Part shown: one piece after another, positions 1-7,571 of the stretch | Position numbering within the stretch: the first letter of the stretch is position 1 | Layout of the letters: each line of letters opens with the position of its first letter | Assembly: GCA_036960375.1 (NCBI GenBank) | Contig: JBALVY010000009.1 | Span: 62,001 to 126,000, forward strand | Direction: 5' to 3' | From: CAWVSB01 sp036960375 | GTDB lineage: Bacteria; Pseudomonadota; Gammaproteobacteria; Pseudomonadales; CAWVSB01 | Length of the DNA stretch: 64,000 nt | Notes under the pieces: model-generated | What the model was told of the DNA's origin: nothing | What the model saw: the letters and a program-made list of their open reading frames with translations, nothing else | Database searches by the model: none | Program-made: the position numbers and the translations under genes

Positions 1-65
1 GCGGCATCTTCGTTCATTAATTGGTAGTCCAATTTAAGGTCTACAGCCGCAGCATGGTCGCGGGA

Positions 66-818
66 TCATCCGACGGTCTTACCCTGATCTACGGTATAAA
101 CCGCGCCGTGAATCGCTGCCGCCTTATCAGATGCCAAAAACGCGATCACTTCTGCCACTTCTGTGGGGTTCATCATGCCGCGCAAAGCCGCCGAGCGCAT
201 TAATAATTCGAAGTCGATGTCTTCGGGTAGCTGTAAATTGGTAATTTGTGGTGTTTCCATTCCGCCTGGGCATACCGCATTCACTCGTAGGTCTGAACGG
301 GTATATTCCAACGCCAGAGATTTGGTTAAACCCAGTAAACCGTGTTTTGCCGCACAGTAACCAGCAGAATACGACTGCCCCTGCAGACCTGCTATAGAAG
401 CCACATTAACGATGTTGCCTTTGCTGCTAAGCAAATGCGGTATAGCAGCCTGGCTAAGAAAAAATGGGCCACTCAAATTGACCGCCAGATCCTGCTCCCA
501 CTCTGCCACGCTGACATCAGCGGTGTGTCGCATCTGGTGTGCGCCAGCGATATTGACTAATACATCTAATTGACCTAATTTATCGACACATTCAGCAATA
601 GCTTTTACACACGATTGCGGGTCGCTGACATCGAAGGCCACACATTCTGCAGCAACGCCTATGGCACGTACCGCATCCCGGTTTTTTTCCAGCCTGGACA
701 TATCACGCCCTGCCAGCATTATTCTCGCACCCTGCTCTGCCATCACCAATGCACATGCTTCGCCCAGCCCGGAAGAAGCTCCAGTAATAAAAACGACCTT
801 GTCACCCAGCTCATTCAT
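66..818 (-). CDS. SDR family NAD(P)-dependent oxidoreductase
   Basis: Classical short-chain dehydrogenase of 250 residues. Visible are the Rossmann TGASSGLG at 12-19, NIAG near 89, catalytic Ser141 and the YCAAK box with Tyr154 and Lys158, and a PGG-type segment after the catalytic helix. It probably oxidises a hydroxyacyl-CoA or alicyclic alcohol; the substrate is not evident. The frame opens at 833, but AGGTGA sits 4-5 bases before the ATG at 818, so I prefer MNELG as the start. It lies 34 bases downstream of a crotonase on the same strand and is probably co-transcribed with it, divergent from the TetR gene. Confidence 0.88.
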   Translation of the reverse strand: MNELGDKVVFITGASSGLGEACALVMAEQGARIMLAGRDMSRLEKNRDAVRAIGVAAECVAFDVSDPQSCVKAIAECVDKLGQLDVLVNIAGAHQMRHTADVSVAEWEQDLAVNLSGPFFLSQAAIPHLLSSKGNIVNVASIAGLQGQSYSAGYCAAKHGLLGLTKSLALEYTRSDLRVNAVCPGGMETPQITNLQLPEDIDFELLMRSAALRGMMNPTEVAEVIAFLASDKAAAIHGAVYTVDQGKTVG

Positions 819-852
819 AATGTCACCTGTCATCTATTGAAAGACTGTTGCC

Positions 853-1665
853 CTATTCGGGGTCTGTAAATGCTGGCTCTCGTGATTCAAAGCCTGACAT
901 GATTGCTTCAATTTGATTGGCGGTGCCGATCAATTTCCTCGAGCAATCCGATTCAGCAATAAGACCTTCTCGTGTATCGCAAAACATTGAATCATTTAAC
1001 AGTCTTTTGGCAGATCGCACAGCATCCGGATTGCGACCTGCAATGACTCTTGCCATCGATAAAGCCTCTTCTCTCGGTGTGTCGCTTAATACTGTAGCCA
1101 AACCGTATTCATAGGCCTGCTGGCCGGTAAATTTACGACCGGTTAAAATCAGTTCTTTAATCCGATCAAGCCTGACAATGTGTCGCAGCGATTGTGTCGC
1201 CGACATATCGGGTAACAAACCAAAAGTAATTTCAACAAAGCCCAGCTTTGCATTAGGCGCCACAACTCTAATATCTGCTCCCAGCGCAAGATTAAGCCCG
1301 CCACCCATGGCCCCGCCATGAATTGCAGCAATAACCGGTATGTCCATCTCCTGCCAGGCCCAACCCAGCTGCTGCACACGATTGGCGCCAGCGGGGCTAA
1401 TATCGTCATAGGCTGACGCGGCACTGTCGGCGGTCAAGTCGCCGCTGATCATATCGCCAAAACTTGCCATATCCAGACCAGCACAAAAGCCCTTTCCCTC
1501 ACCCGACAAAACGACGGCACGGATACTCTTATCAGCTTTAATCTGTTTGGCCACAGACAGTAGACCGTCCATTACCTCGCCATCAATCGCGTTACGTTTG
1601 TCCGGGCGATTAATACGCACGTCGGCGACGCCATTGATATTCTCTATTGTGACTGCATCTGACAT
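853..1665 (-). CDS. Enoyl-CoA hydratase/isomerase (crotonase) family protein
   Basis: Crotonase of 270 residues. The first oxyanion-hole segment GKGFCAGLDMASF is near residues 57-69 and the second, GGAMGGGLNLALG, near 117-129. In the second the glutamate of classic hydratases (GGGxE) is Asn, while a later GFVEITFGLLP keeps the second acidic position. That suggests an isomerase or atypical hydratase rather than a textbook FadB-like enzyme. It is transcribed ahead of the SDR at 66-818, a usual beta-oxidation pairing, and divergently from the TetR gene with a roughly 110-base shared promoter region. Family assignment is firm, reaction is not. Confidence 0.87.
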   Translation of the reverse strand: MSDAVTIENINGVADVRINRPDKRNAIDGEVMDGLLSVAKQIKADKSIRAVVLSGEGKGFCAGLDMASFGDMISGDLTADSAASAYDDISPAGANRVQQLGWAWQEMDIPVIAAIHGGAMGGGLNLALGADIRVVAPNAKLGFVEITFGLLPDMSATQSLRHIVRLDRIKELILTGRKFTGQQAYEYGLATVLSDTPREEALSMARVIAGRNPDAVRSAKRLLNDSMFCDTREGLIAESDCSRKLIGTANQIEAIMSGFESREPAFTDPE

Positions 1666-1779
1666 AGCTTCTCGGGCTCCAGTTTATACTTGTGAACGTT
1701 ACTTACATTATGATACGTTATTGGCACTACTGTCTCATTACAATCGATTTATGGACAGTTGAAAACCTGCGAGAAGTAC

Positions 1780-2400
1780 ATGCAAAGCATTGCCAATACA
1801 GATCAACGTCGCGCCAGAAGCGAGCGCACCCGTGAAAAGCTGCTCGATGCTGCCATGCTTTGTTATAAAGATAGAGGCATTAATAACACTGCCATGGACA
1901 ATGTGGCGCAACAGGCCGGGGTGGGCCGTGCCACGCTATATCGTCACTTTAATAACCAAGAGGCGCTGCTCACCGAAGTCATGACGCGCAATGTTCAAGA
2001 GCTGCAGCACATATTGAAAAGTGCGCTAAGCAACTGCGAAACACCGGAAGACTATTATGTTGAAGCTACTTTGGTCATTATCCGCGAGTGCAGGCAACGC
2101 TCACTGATTGGCCTGCTGTTTGGCGATGACTCATCAACATCGGTCATTAGCCGCATCAGTTTTTCGGACAAAAATATTTTAGCCATGGGCACTGACTTAA
2201 TTAGCCCGTTCTATAAGCGTGCCAAGGCAGAGGGTGTTCTCAGGCAATGGGTGACCAAGCCATTACTGCAGGAGTGGACCAGTCGCCTGTTATTGTCCTT
2301 TTTGACTAACCCCAGCCCACATCTCAGTAGCGAAAAAGAAATGCGCCAGTTTCTTTATCAGGCCGTTATTCCATCCATTATTGACCGACCCGCGGCCTAA
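1780..2400 (+). CDS. TetR/AcrR family transcriptional regulator
   Basis: Regulator of about 206 residues. The N-terminal three-helix DNA-binding domain is clear, with the recognition region AMDNVAQQAGVGRATLYRHF around residues 35-55. The C-terminal half is an all-helical ligand domain with no recognisable signature. The frame is open from a TTG at 1759, but the ATG at 1780 has GAGAAG just upstream and gives a normal N-terminus. It sits between the divergent crotonase-SDR pair and the downstream acyl-CoA dehydrogenase/P450 operon. It is therefore the likely local repressor, released by a CoA thioester or pathway substrate (inference). A 9-15-9 inverted repeat lies downstream at 2454-2486. Confidence 0.87.
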   Translation: MQSIANTDQRRARSERTREKLLDAAMLCYKDRGINNTAMDNVAQQAGVGRATLYRHFNNQEALLTEVMTRNVQELQHILKSALSNCETPEDYYVEATLVIIRECRQRSLIGLLFGDDSSTSVISRISFSDKNILAMGTDLISPFYKRAKAEGVLRQWVTKPLLQEWTSRLLLSFLTNPSPHLSSEKEMRQFLYQAVIPSIIDRPAA

Positions 2401-2453
2401 TCTTGCAAGGCGACTAGCAAACCCTGAATACCTATCAATATTGTCATTTGTTA

Positions 2454-2486
2454 TATTGAGACTTTTCTATATGATTCGTCTCAATA
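2454..2486. promoter_or_regulatory. Inverted repeat, candidate operator of the acyl-CoA dehydrogenase/P450 operon
   Basis: TATTGAGAC (2454-2462) and GTCTCAATA (2478-2486) form a perfect 9-base inverted repeat with a 15-base spacer, ending 24 bases before the ATG of the first acyl-CoA dehydrogenase. Position and symmetry fit a repressor site. The adjacent TetR protein is the obvious candidate binder, but this is inference. Confidence 0.5.
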
Positions 2487-2510
2487 GTTTGTTAAACCAA
2501 CGGGACTGCT

Positions 2511-3641
2511 ATGGATTTTGAGTTTTCAGACGATCAAAAAATGATCCAGCAACAAGTTCGTGAGGTACTGGACGATTTATCCAGCCCACAGCAGGTGCGC
2601 AGTGTTCTGGATACAGACAAAGCCTATCATGAGGGCCTGTGGGCGCAAGCGGGCCAGCTCGGTTGGACTGCTACCCGTATTCCTGAGCAATACGGTGGGC
2701 TTGGCCTGGGCTATCTTGAACTGGCGGTAATAGCTGAAGAACTCGGTCGCTCACTAGCGCCAACCCCTTTCTCATCGTCTATATATTTCGCTGCCGAAGC
2801 GCTGCTATTGGCTGGAAACGGGACACAAAAGCAACATTACCTGCCCAAGCTCGCTGCTGGCGAGATAATCGGTTGCCTGGCGATGACTGAGCAACAAGGT
2901 GCATTCGCGACAGCTAAACAAAGCTGCACGGCAAAAGGCACGATACTCAGCGGCTGCAAGCTACCTGTTAGCGACGGAGATATAGCCGACTTTGCCATAG
3001 TATCTGCTATGGGTGAACAGGGTTGCTCATTGTATCTTGTAGATCTACACAGCCAGGGTGTACAACGCGAAACCTTAAAAACGATAGATCCTTCGCGATC
3101 GCAGGCGCGTTTGAGTTTCGATAAGGTCAATGCCGAATTATTAGGTGAGCCCGGTCAGGGCGAAGCCCTGCTCAATCAATTACTTGATATAGCCGCTGTG
3201 TTGTTCGCCTTTGAGCAAGTTGGTGGCAGCCAGGCTGCGCTTGATATGGGCATGGAATACACCAAAAATCGTTACGCCTTTGGTCGTCAGGTGGCATCGT
3301 TTCAGGCGATAAAACACAAGTTTGCCGACATGTATACCGCACTGGAACTGGCCCGCTCCAATGCGTACTACGGTGCATGGGCCTTGTCTTGCACAGAATC
3401 AGGCATGACCTCCAAGGAATTACCGCTGGCTGCCGCTACCGCGCGTGTCAGTGCTACCGATGCCTTTTACTTATGTTCAAAAGAGAACGTACAGAGCCAC
3501 GGCGGTATGGGTTTTACCTGGGAATTTGACTGTCACTTGTACTACCGCCGGGCACAACTGTTATCACTCATTATTGGCGGCCAACCACACTGGAAAAACT
3601 GCCTGGTTGATCGCTTGATGGCCAGCGAAGAAGCCGCCTAA
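2511..3641 (+). CDS. Acyl-CoA dehydrogenase family protein
   Basis: FAD-dependent acyl-CoA dehydrogenase-fold protein of 376 residues. The N-terminal helical domain covers about 1-120, a beta domain about 120-225, and the C-terminal helical domain carries KNRYAFGRQVASFQAIKH and the HGGMGFTWE segment near the end. It is followed after 25 bases by a second, different acyl-CoA dehydrogenase. Paired adjacent paralogues of this kind form heterotetramers in steroid side-chain and ring degradation (FadE28/FadE29 type), so a heteromeric enzyme is plausible here. That partnership is inference from adjacency; the family assignment is firm. Confidence 0.87.
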   Translation: MDFEFSDDQKMIQQQVREVLDDLSSPQQVRSVLDTDKAYHEGLWAQAGQLGWTATRIPEQYGGLGLGYLELAVIAEELGRSLAPTPFSSSIYFAAEALLLAGNGTQKQHYLPKLAAGEIIGCLAMTEQQGAFATAKQSCTAKGTILSGCKLPVSDGDIADFAIVSAMGEQGCSLYLVDLHSQGVQRETLKTIDPSRSQARLSFDKVNAELLGEPGQGEALLNQLLDIAAVLFAFEQVGGSQAALDMGMEYTKNRYAFGRQVASFQAIKHKFADMYTALELARSNAYYGAWALSCTESGMTSKELPLAAATARVSATDAFYLCSKENVQSHGGMGFTWEFDCHLYYRRAQLLSLIIGGQPHWKNCLVDRLMASEEAA

Positions 3642-3666
3642 GCTACCCCTGACTGAGAGCATATTT

Positions 3667-4929
3667 ATGGATTTTAACGACACAGCCGAACAAGCTCAGT
3701 TTCGCACCGAAATACGCGACTGGTTGCAGGCCAATGGCAAGCCAAAAGCAGTCGGAGCTTTCAAGCCGCTAAAACCCGCTGGTTCAGAAGGCACTGTAAC
3801 GCATGTCGAAGCACAAGCCTGGTATAAGAAAAAAGCCGATGCGGGCTATGCGTGCCTGACTTGGCCAAAAGAATATGGCGGCGCAGGACTCAGCCCCAGC
3901 CATCAGGTGATATGGAATCAGGAAATAGAAAACTACCGTGATCCGGACAGCTACTTTTTTATCGGCCAGGGTAACTGCGGCCCGGCGCTGATGAATTTCG
4001 CCAATGAAGAAACCAAGTGCGAGTTGATGCCCCGCATGGCCAGCGCAGAAGACATTTGGTGTCAGTTATTCAGCGAACCGGGTGCCGGTTCAGACGTGGC
4101 CGGGCTGTCTACCAAGGCGGTTAAAGACGGTGACAATTGGGCTGTTAACGGCCAAAAGATCTGGACCTCTGGCGCCCAGTACTCCCGCTACGGTGTCATA
4201 CTCACGCGCACCGACCCCACTATCTCCAAATATCGCGGTATGACCATGTTTATGATCGATATGGAGCAAGCCGGAGTAGAGGTTCAGCCGATCAAACAGA
4301 TGGACGAAGGCAGGCATTTCAATGAAGTATTTTTTAATGATGCCATTATTCCCGACCACTACCGCCTTGGCGAAGTGGGTGGCGGTTGGGGCTGTGCTAT
4401 CACGATATTAATGCATGAACGCCTCGGTGTTAGTGGCGTACAACCTACCGGCTTTCCAGAATTTCTGGCGACCTGTAAAACGCTGGAAATCAACGGAGAA
4501 GCCATCATTAACGACCCGGTAGTTCGTGAACGTCTTGCCACCTGGTATAGCCAATACGCCGGCATCAAAAATGCCACCAATCGCATGTTCAGTGCCGTAT
4601 CCAAAGGCGGTATGCCCGGCGCCGAAGCCTCGTTGGGTAAGCTGGTAGGCGCTTCAATGAGTCAGGAAATATCCAATTTTATGTGCCAACAACTTGGCCA
4701 TAGCGGTATTATAATGCAGCAGCCCTACGCAGAATCGGAGGCTCACTTTCAAAACAGCTTATTACTGGCGCCCGGTATTCGCCTCGCCGGTGGTACCGAC
4801 GAAGTGATGCGCAACATTATAGCTGAGCAGGTATTAGGCCTTCCGCAAGAAACACGAGCGGATAAAGGCATGGCATATCAGGATATCCCATCAGGTAACA
4901 CCACCAAAACCTCACCGGAGCAACAATGA
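3667..4929 (+). CDS. Acyl-CoA dehydrogenase family protein
   Basis: Acyl-CoA dehydrogenase of 420 residues. It has the FAD/substrate-loop motif CQLFSEPGAGSDVAGL and the beta-domain WAVNGQKIWTSGA segment, and ends with the GGTDEVMRNIIAEQVLGLP helix typical of FadE-like enzymes. Second gene of the operon; its TGA stop overlaps the ATG of the P450 gene (ATGA at 4926-4929), so translation of the two is coupled. It may partner the 376-residue enzyme just upstream, and probably acts on a branched or cyclic acyl-CoA linked to the P450 product (inference). Confidence 0.89.
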   Translation: MDFNDTAEQAQFRTEIRDWLQANGKPKAVGAFKPLKPAGSEGTVTHVEAQAWYKKKADAGYACLTWPKEYGGAGLSPSHQVIWNQEIENYRDPDSYFFIGQGNCGPALMNFANEETKCELMPRMASAEDIWCQLFSEPGAGSDVAGLSTKAVKDGDNWAVNGQKIWTSGAQYSRYGVILTRTDPTISKYRGMTMFMIDMEQAGVEVQPIKQMDEGRHFNEVFFNDAIIPDHYRLGEVGGGWGCAITILMHERLGVSGVQPTGFPEFLATCKTLEINGEAIINDPVVRERLATWYSQYAGIKNATNRMFSAVSKGGMPGAEASLGKLVGASMSQEISNFMCQQLGHSGIIMQQPYAESEAHFQNSLLLAPGIRLAGGTDEVMRNIIAEQVLGLPQETRADKGMAYQDIPSGNTTKTSPEQQ

Positions 4930-6287
4930 GTACTGTTGATTTAGAATATATTAACCAGCCAAACAACACCGACCTGAAACATATTCCCGGTGAATACGGC
5001 ATACCGGTACTGGGCAAAGCGGCCGAATTATTTACCGACCATCTGGGTTTTGCGCGCCGCATGTACGATACCTACGGTCCCTTAAGCCGCATTCAAATGG
5101 CCACCCAAAAAGGTGTATTGGCGCAGGGGCCGGATCTTGCGCAACAAATTTTCCTCGACCGGGATCGAAACTTTTCAGCAAAGATGGGTTACATGTGGTC
5201 ACTACAACCATTTTTTGGCGGCAGCTATTTACTTGGCACTGACTTTGAAGAACATAAATTTCAGCGTCGCATCATGCAGACAGGTTTCAAAACGCCGTCT
5301 ATGCGCGGTTACGTCGACATCATGAACCCGGTGATCAAAAACGCTATGAGCGATTGGGCCGACCAGCCTGACTATCATGTTTACCCCAACCTTAAACGCT
5401 TATTGATGCAAACCGCGCTCAAGGTATTTTACGGCGTAGATGGTGACAGTGATCTGGCAAATAAACTGTCACAGGCGTTTATCGACCTGACTGATGGCCA
5501 AATGGGCATGTTTCGTGTTGAGCTGCCCGGCTTCAAGTTTTACAAAGGTCAAAAGGCCAAAAGGCTGCTGCGCTCTTACATTGCCAGCCTGATACCCAAC
5601 GCGCGCGAAAATGACGGCAAGGATATGCTGTCGTATATGGCCAAAGAGACCAAGCCCGACGGAACATTTTTTTCTGATGAAGAATTAATCGACCACGCGA
5701 GCTTCTTGCTATTTGCCGCTCACGACACGACGACAAGCACCCTCAATCACCTGATGTACTATTTGGCAAAATATCCGCAATGGCAGGATAAAATCCGTGC
5801 AGAAGGACAAAGCATTAATGGCGGCAAAGACCTTGCCTATGAAGATCTGGACAAGTGCTTATTACTGGAAGCCGCATTTAATGAATCACAACGTTTACAC
5901 CCTTCTGTACCGGTAGCCGTACGCCGTACTATTCGCGACTGCGAGATGGCAGGACACAAAGTACCGGCTAATACCGTTGTGTTCCAATTCCCCATTTTTA
6001 CGCTGCGCATGGCAGACTACTGGACTAACCCCGACCAGTTTGACCCGGAACGATTAATGCCCGACCGGGCTGAACATAAAAACCACCCGTTTTGTTTTAT
6101 GCCCTTTGGTGGCGGAGCTCATAAATGTATCGGTATGCATTTTGCGATGATGCAAACCAAGTTATTTGTACACTCGTTTTTGCAGACCCATAAAATCAGT
6201 TTAAAACCGGGCTATGAGCCGGTGTTTAAAACCGTGCCTCTGCCAAAAGTTGAAGATGACCTACCATTGACCGTTGAAAGAATTTAG
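4926..6287 (+). CDS. Cytochrome P450 monooxygenase
   Basis: P450 of 453 residues. The I-helix oxygen-activation motif FAAHDTTTSTL, the K-helix ExxR (ESQR in FNESQRLHP) and the heme-binding loop FGGGAHKCIG with Cys401 as thiolate ligand are all present. The protein lacks an N-terminal membrane anchor, so it should be soluble and need separate ferredoxin and reductase; none is encoded nearby. It starts within the stop of the preceding acyl-CoA dehydrogenase gene and is followed after 11 bases by another. This context suggests hydroxylation of a hydrophobic acid or sterol-like compound feeding beta-oxidation. Confidence 0.92.
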   Translation: MSTVDLEYINQPNNTDLKHIPGEYGIPVLGKAAELFTDHLGFARRMYDTYGPLSRIQMATQKGVLAQGPDLAQQIFLDRDRNFSAKMGYMWSLQPFFGGSYLLGTDFEEHKFQRRIMQTGFKTPSMRGYVDIMNPVIKNAMSDWADQPDYHVYPNLKRLLMQTALKVFYGVDGDSDLANKLSQAFIDLTDGQMGMFRVELPGFKFYKGQKAKRLLRSYIASLIPNARENDGKDMLSYMAKETKPDGTFFSDEELIDHASFLLFAAHDTTTSTLNHLMYYLAKYPQWQDKIRAEGQSINGGKDLAYEDLDKCLLLEAAFNESQRLHPSVPVAVRRTIRDCEMAGHKVPANTVVFQFPIFTLRMADYWTNPDQFDPERLMPDRAEHKNHPFCFMPFGGGAHKCIGMHFAMMQTKLFVHSFLQTHKISLKPGYEPVFKTVPLPKVEDDLPLTVERI

Positions 6288-6298
6288 CAGGTATAGCC

Positions 6299-7489
6299 AT
6301 GACTGAGCCCGAACAATTCTACGCAGAAACATACGCCTGGCTGGAACAAAACTGCCCCACCTCGCAGCGCACGCCAGCATCGGCCGGCGAGATGGTATAC
6401 GGCGGAAAAAAATGTATATTCCCCTCTGAAGAGGCAAAAACCTGGCTAGAACTTATGGCCAGCAAAGGCTGGACGGTACCCACTTGGCCAAAAGAATATG
6501 GCGGTGGGGGTCTGTCACCAGAACAAGACAAACTATTAAAAAAGGCCATGCGTAAACTGTGCTGTCGCACACCACTCACTGGCCACGGTTTATGGATGTT
6601 AGGGCCAGCACTGCTTGAATACGGCAGCGAAGAACAAAAACTGGAACACTTGCCGAAAATTGCGCGCGGTGAAATACGCTGGTGCCAGGGCTATAGCGAA
6701 CCGGGTTCCGGCTCGGACCTGGCCAGCCTTAGCTGTAAATGTGTCGATACGGGTGACAGCTACAAGGTAACCGGCCAAAAAAGCTGGACGACCGACGGTC
6801 ATCAGGCAGATTGGATATTCACTTTAGTGCGCACCGACCCGGATAACCCGGTTAAACAGGCCGGTATCAGTTTTCTATTGATAGACATGGAAACACCCGG
6901 AGTTACGGTACGCCCTTGTATGCTGCTCAATGGCAACGATGATTTCTGCGATACGTTTTTTGATGATGTGATAGTGCCGAAACAAAATCTGGTTGGCGAA
7001 CTAAACGCGGGCTGGGGCTTATCGAAAGCATTACTAGTGCACGAACGTGCCATGATGTCCCAGATTCATGAATTCACACCCAAACTACCCTACTCGGTCA
7101 TCGAATACGCTCTGCGTTACACTGCGCTTGACGAAAACGGCAGAATGAAAGATAGCCTGCTGCGCGAGCAACTGACTCAACACCTGATGAATTCAAAGGC
7201 CATGGCGCTATCCCACCAACGTGCTTTTGAAGAAGGCCGCGCAGGTCAGTTGGATAGACGCTCAACCAGCTACTTCAAAGCATTCGCAACAGAGGAGGAC
7301 AAACGACGCGACGAATTACTGGTCGCATTGCTGGGAAGTGCCGGTCTCGGCTGGGAAGGTGATGAATTCAGCGAAGATGAGCTCAGAGTCACCCGTCAAT
7401 TTTTGATGAACAAGGCATTGTCTATAGGTGGTGGCACCACAGAGATACAGTTAAACCTGGTCGCCAAGGCCTTGGGGCTGCCTAATTAA
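6299..7489 (+). CDS. Acyl-CoA dehydrogenase family protein
   Basis: Acyl-CoA dehydrogenase of 396 residues. Recognisable are WPKEYGGGGLSP, the loop CQGYSEPGSGSDLASL, YKVTGQKSWTTDG, and the C-terminal GGGTTEIQLNLVAKALGLP. It is the third acyl-CoA dehydrogenase in this operon, beginning 11 bases after the P450 stop with an AGG ribosome site. Three different dehydrogenases round one P450 imply sequential desaturation steps on related CoA esters rather than redundancy. The reaction order cannot be read from sequence. Confidence 0.88.
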   Translation: MTEPEQFYAETYAWLEQNCPTSQRTPASAGEMVYGGKKCIFPSEEAKTWLELMASKGWTVPTWPKEYGGGGLSPEQDKLLKKAMRKLCCRTPLTGHGLWMLGPALLEYGSEEQKLEHLPKIARGEIRWCQGYSEPGSGSDLASLSCKCVDTGDSYKVTGQKSWTTDGHQADWIFTLVRTDPDNPVKQAGISFLLIDMETPGVTVRPCMLLNGNDDFCDTFFDDVIVPKQNLVGELNAGWGLSKALLVHERAMMSQIHEFTPKLPYSVIEYALRYTALDENGRMKDSLLREQLTQHLMNSKAMALSHQRAFEEGRAGQLDRRSTSYFKAFATEEDKRRDELLVALLGSAGLGWEGDEFSEDELRVTRQFLMNKALSIGGGTTEIQLNLVAKALGLPN

Positions 7490-7571
7490 GCAGCCCTGTT
7501 AATGTGATTGCACACGGCACAATAATCGGCACAATAGGCTTATCACTTGCATCAATAAGAGATACGCCTAC

